From positions 124,001 through 188,000 of the forward strand of contig NZ_JAVSNJ010000003.1 in assembly GCF_032144095.1 (NCBI RefSeq): a stretch of DNA of 64,000 nt. Direction: 5' to 3'. Positions 63,564 to 64,000 of this stretch are shown here, piece after piece. Each line of letters opens with the position of its first letter. Positions within the stretch are counted from its first letter, which is position 1. Under the pieces are notes generated by a model. That model was given only the letters and a program-made list of their open reading frames with translations, did not search any database and was not told the DNA's origin. The translations under genes and the position numbers were made by a program. The DNA comes from Sphaerochaeta sp032144095. GTDB taxonomy: Bacteria; Spirochaetota; Spirochaetia; Sphaerochaetales; Sphaerochaetaceae.

Positions 63564-63592
63564 TTGACAAAACTACTGCGATATTGTAGCTT
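63564..63592 (+). promoter_or_regulatory. Candidate tRNA-Asp promoter
   Basis: TTGACA (63564-63569) and, 17 bp on, TAGCTT (63587-63592); the -10 is weak. A TTGCTAC direct repeat follows just before the tRNA. Confidence 0.4.
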
Positions 63593-63604
63593 GCTACTTG
63601 CTAC

Positions 63605-63678
63605 GAGGGCGTAGCGAAGCTGGTTATCGCGACGGCCTGTCACGCCGTAGATCGCGGGTTCGATCCCCGTCGCTCTCG
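63605..63678 (+). tRNA. tRNA-Asp (anticodon GTC)
   Basis: Cloverleaf with acceptor GAGGGCG/CGCTCTC (one G-T pair), anticodon stem ACGGC/GCCGT with loop CTGTCAC, and T loop TTCGATC. Discriminator G as expected for Asp; CCA not encoded. Confidence 0.95.
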
Positions 63679-63685
63679 CTTGTTG

Positions 63686-63715
63686 AACCGCCTTGGAATT
63701 CCAAGGCGGTTCTTG
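63686..63715 (+). terminator. Terminator of tRNA-Asp
   Basis: A perfect 26-bp palindrome, AACCGCCTTGGAA mirrored by TTCCAAGGCGGTT, followed by CTTGT. It would fold as a long hairpin with a tight turn. Confidence 0.75.
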
Positions 63716-63751
63716 TATACTTAACCCCCTGACACTTTTTTTGGAGGTACC

Positions 63752-64000
63752 ATGAGAGTACTGATAGGGATGAGCGGAGGCATCGATTCCACGGTGGCCG
63801 CTTACCTACTGAAAGAGAGCGGGCATGAGGTTGTTGGAGTCACCATGACGGTCTGGAATAACCGTACTGACCTTCCTGCCCCCAAGCAGTCCAACTCCTG
63901 TTTTGCCCCTGACAAGACAAAAGACCTTGAGAAGATCAAGGACATCTGCTCCCGCATCGGCATCGAGCACCAGACCCTCGACCTGAGTGACCTGTATGAA
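63752..64000 (+). CDS. mnmA: tRNA-specific 2-thiouridylase, N-terminal part
   Basis: The first 83 codons, cut by the window end. TTGGAGG precedes the ATG. The PP-loop is GMSGGIDSTVAAYLL near the start, followed by VVGVTMTVW and a segment with CFAPDK and KIKDICSRIGIEHQ, the arrangement of MnmA. It places sulfur at position 2 of wobble U34 in Lys, Glu and Gln tRNAs, complementing MnmE/MnmG encoded earlier in the window. Confidence 0.92.
   Translation, partial: MRVLIGMSGGIDSTVAAYLLKESGHEVVGVTMTVWNNRTDLPAPKQSNSCFAPDKTKDLEKIKDICSRIGIEHQTLDLSDLYE

Noticed and set aside
1..64000. CRISPR array, insertion sequence, prophage or integron
   Set aside because: No regularly spaced repeats, transposase, integrase, phage structural genes or attachment-site duplications were seen; the HK97-fold protein at 44462-45247 is an encapsulin with its cargo, not a phage capsid.

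Overview
The window reads as chromosomal DNA of a double-membraned, probably anaerobic bacterium, most likely a spirochaete of the Sphaerochaeta type. That placement rests on recalled protein similarity (CoaE with an AAAGKN P-loop, a spirochaete-style MnmA, several small signal-peptide barrel proteins, encapsulated ferritin, Hcp) and was not checked by any search. Coding density is high, most genes are on the + strand, and I see no insertion sequence, prophage, integrase or CRISPR array.

Layout. 1-9.6 kb: tail of an RNA m5U methyltransferase, nadE, two related small outer-membrane-like proteins, then a tightly overlapped run (small membrane protein, MBL-fold hydrolase, polA, coaE) and a Pro/Val-rich anchored protein. 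9.6-14.4 kb: a KamA-family aminomutase divergent from an MFS transporter, then a cupin-hcp pair behind a strong palindrome. 14.4-19.5 kb (- strand): a TetR-RND-LolA-like-OMP operon. 19.7-21.3 kb (- strand): epmA and efp. 21.4-29 kb: mnmE-mnmG-rsmG-ftsK and a class IV aminotransferase. 29.2-37.7 kb: DEAD-box helicase, ABC exporter, plsC-type acyltransferase, a full ECF transporter module, guaA. 37.9-40.6 kb (- strand): MATE and UMF1-type MFS transporters. 40.8-44 kb: aspartate kinase, UPF0316 protein and an orphan sugar-type ABC ATPase. 44.3-46.8 kb: tRNA-Gly(CCC), an encapsulin/encapsulated-ferritin nanocompartment, a GntR regulator. 47-55 kb: acyl-CoA synthetase, a lipoprotein/barrel pair, NhaC-type antiporter, manA. 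55.1-60.7 kb: tripartite RND efflux operon. 60.7-64 kb: cysteine-desulfidase-like protein, DEDDh exonuclease, PAP2 phosphatase, tRNA-Asp(GTC), start of mnmA.

How the genes fit together. Translation quality control recurs: efp, epmA and a KamA-type aminomutase could form an EF-P beta-lysylation pathway, while mnmE/mnmG and mnmA modify wobble U34. Stress handling is represented by Hcp, encapsulated ferritin and two RND systems.

Most interesting signals: (1) promoters placed so that transcription should start at or within a base or two of the start codon of epmA, mnmE, the DEAD-box helicase and the cysteine-desulfidase gene, with epmA and mnmE sharing one palindromic -35 hexamer; (2) a fused ECF ATPase whose two halves are complementarily degenerate; (3) an encapsulin-ferritin compartment with recognisable cargo tag; (4) a TetR-controlled RND/LolA-like/OMP operon that could move lipid across the envelope; (5) a cupin gene broken by an apparent one-base frameshift between a CRP/FNR-like palindrome and hcp.
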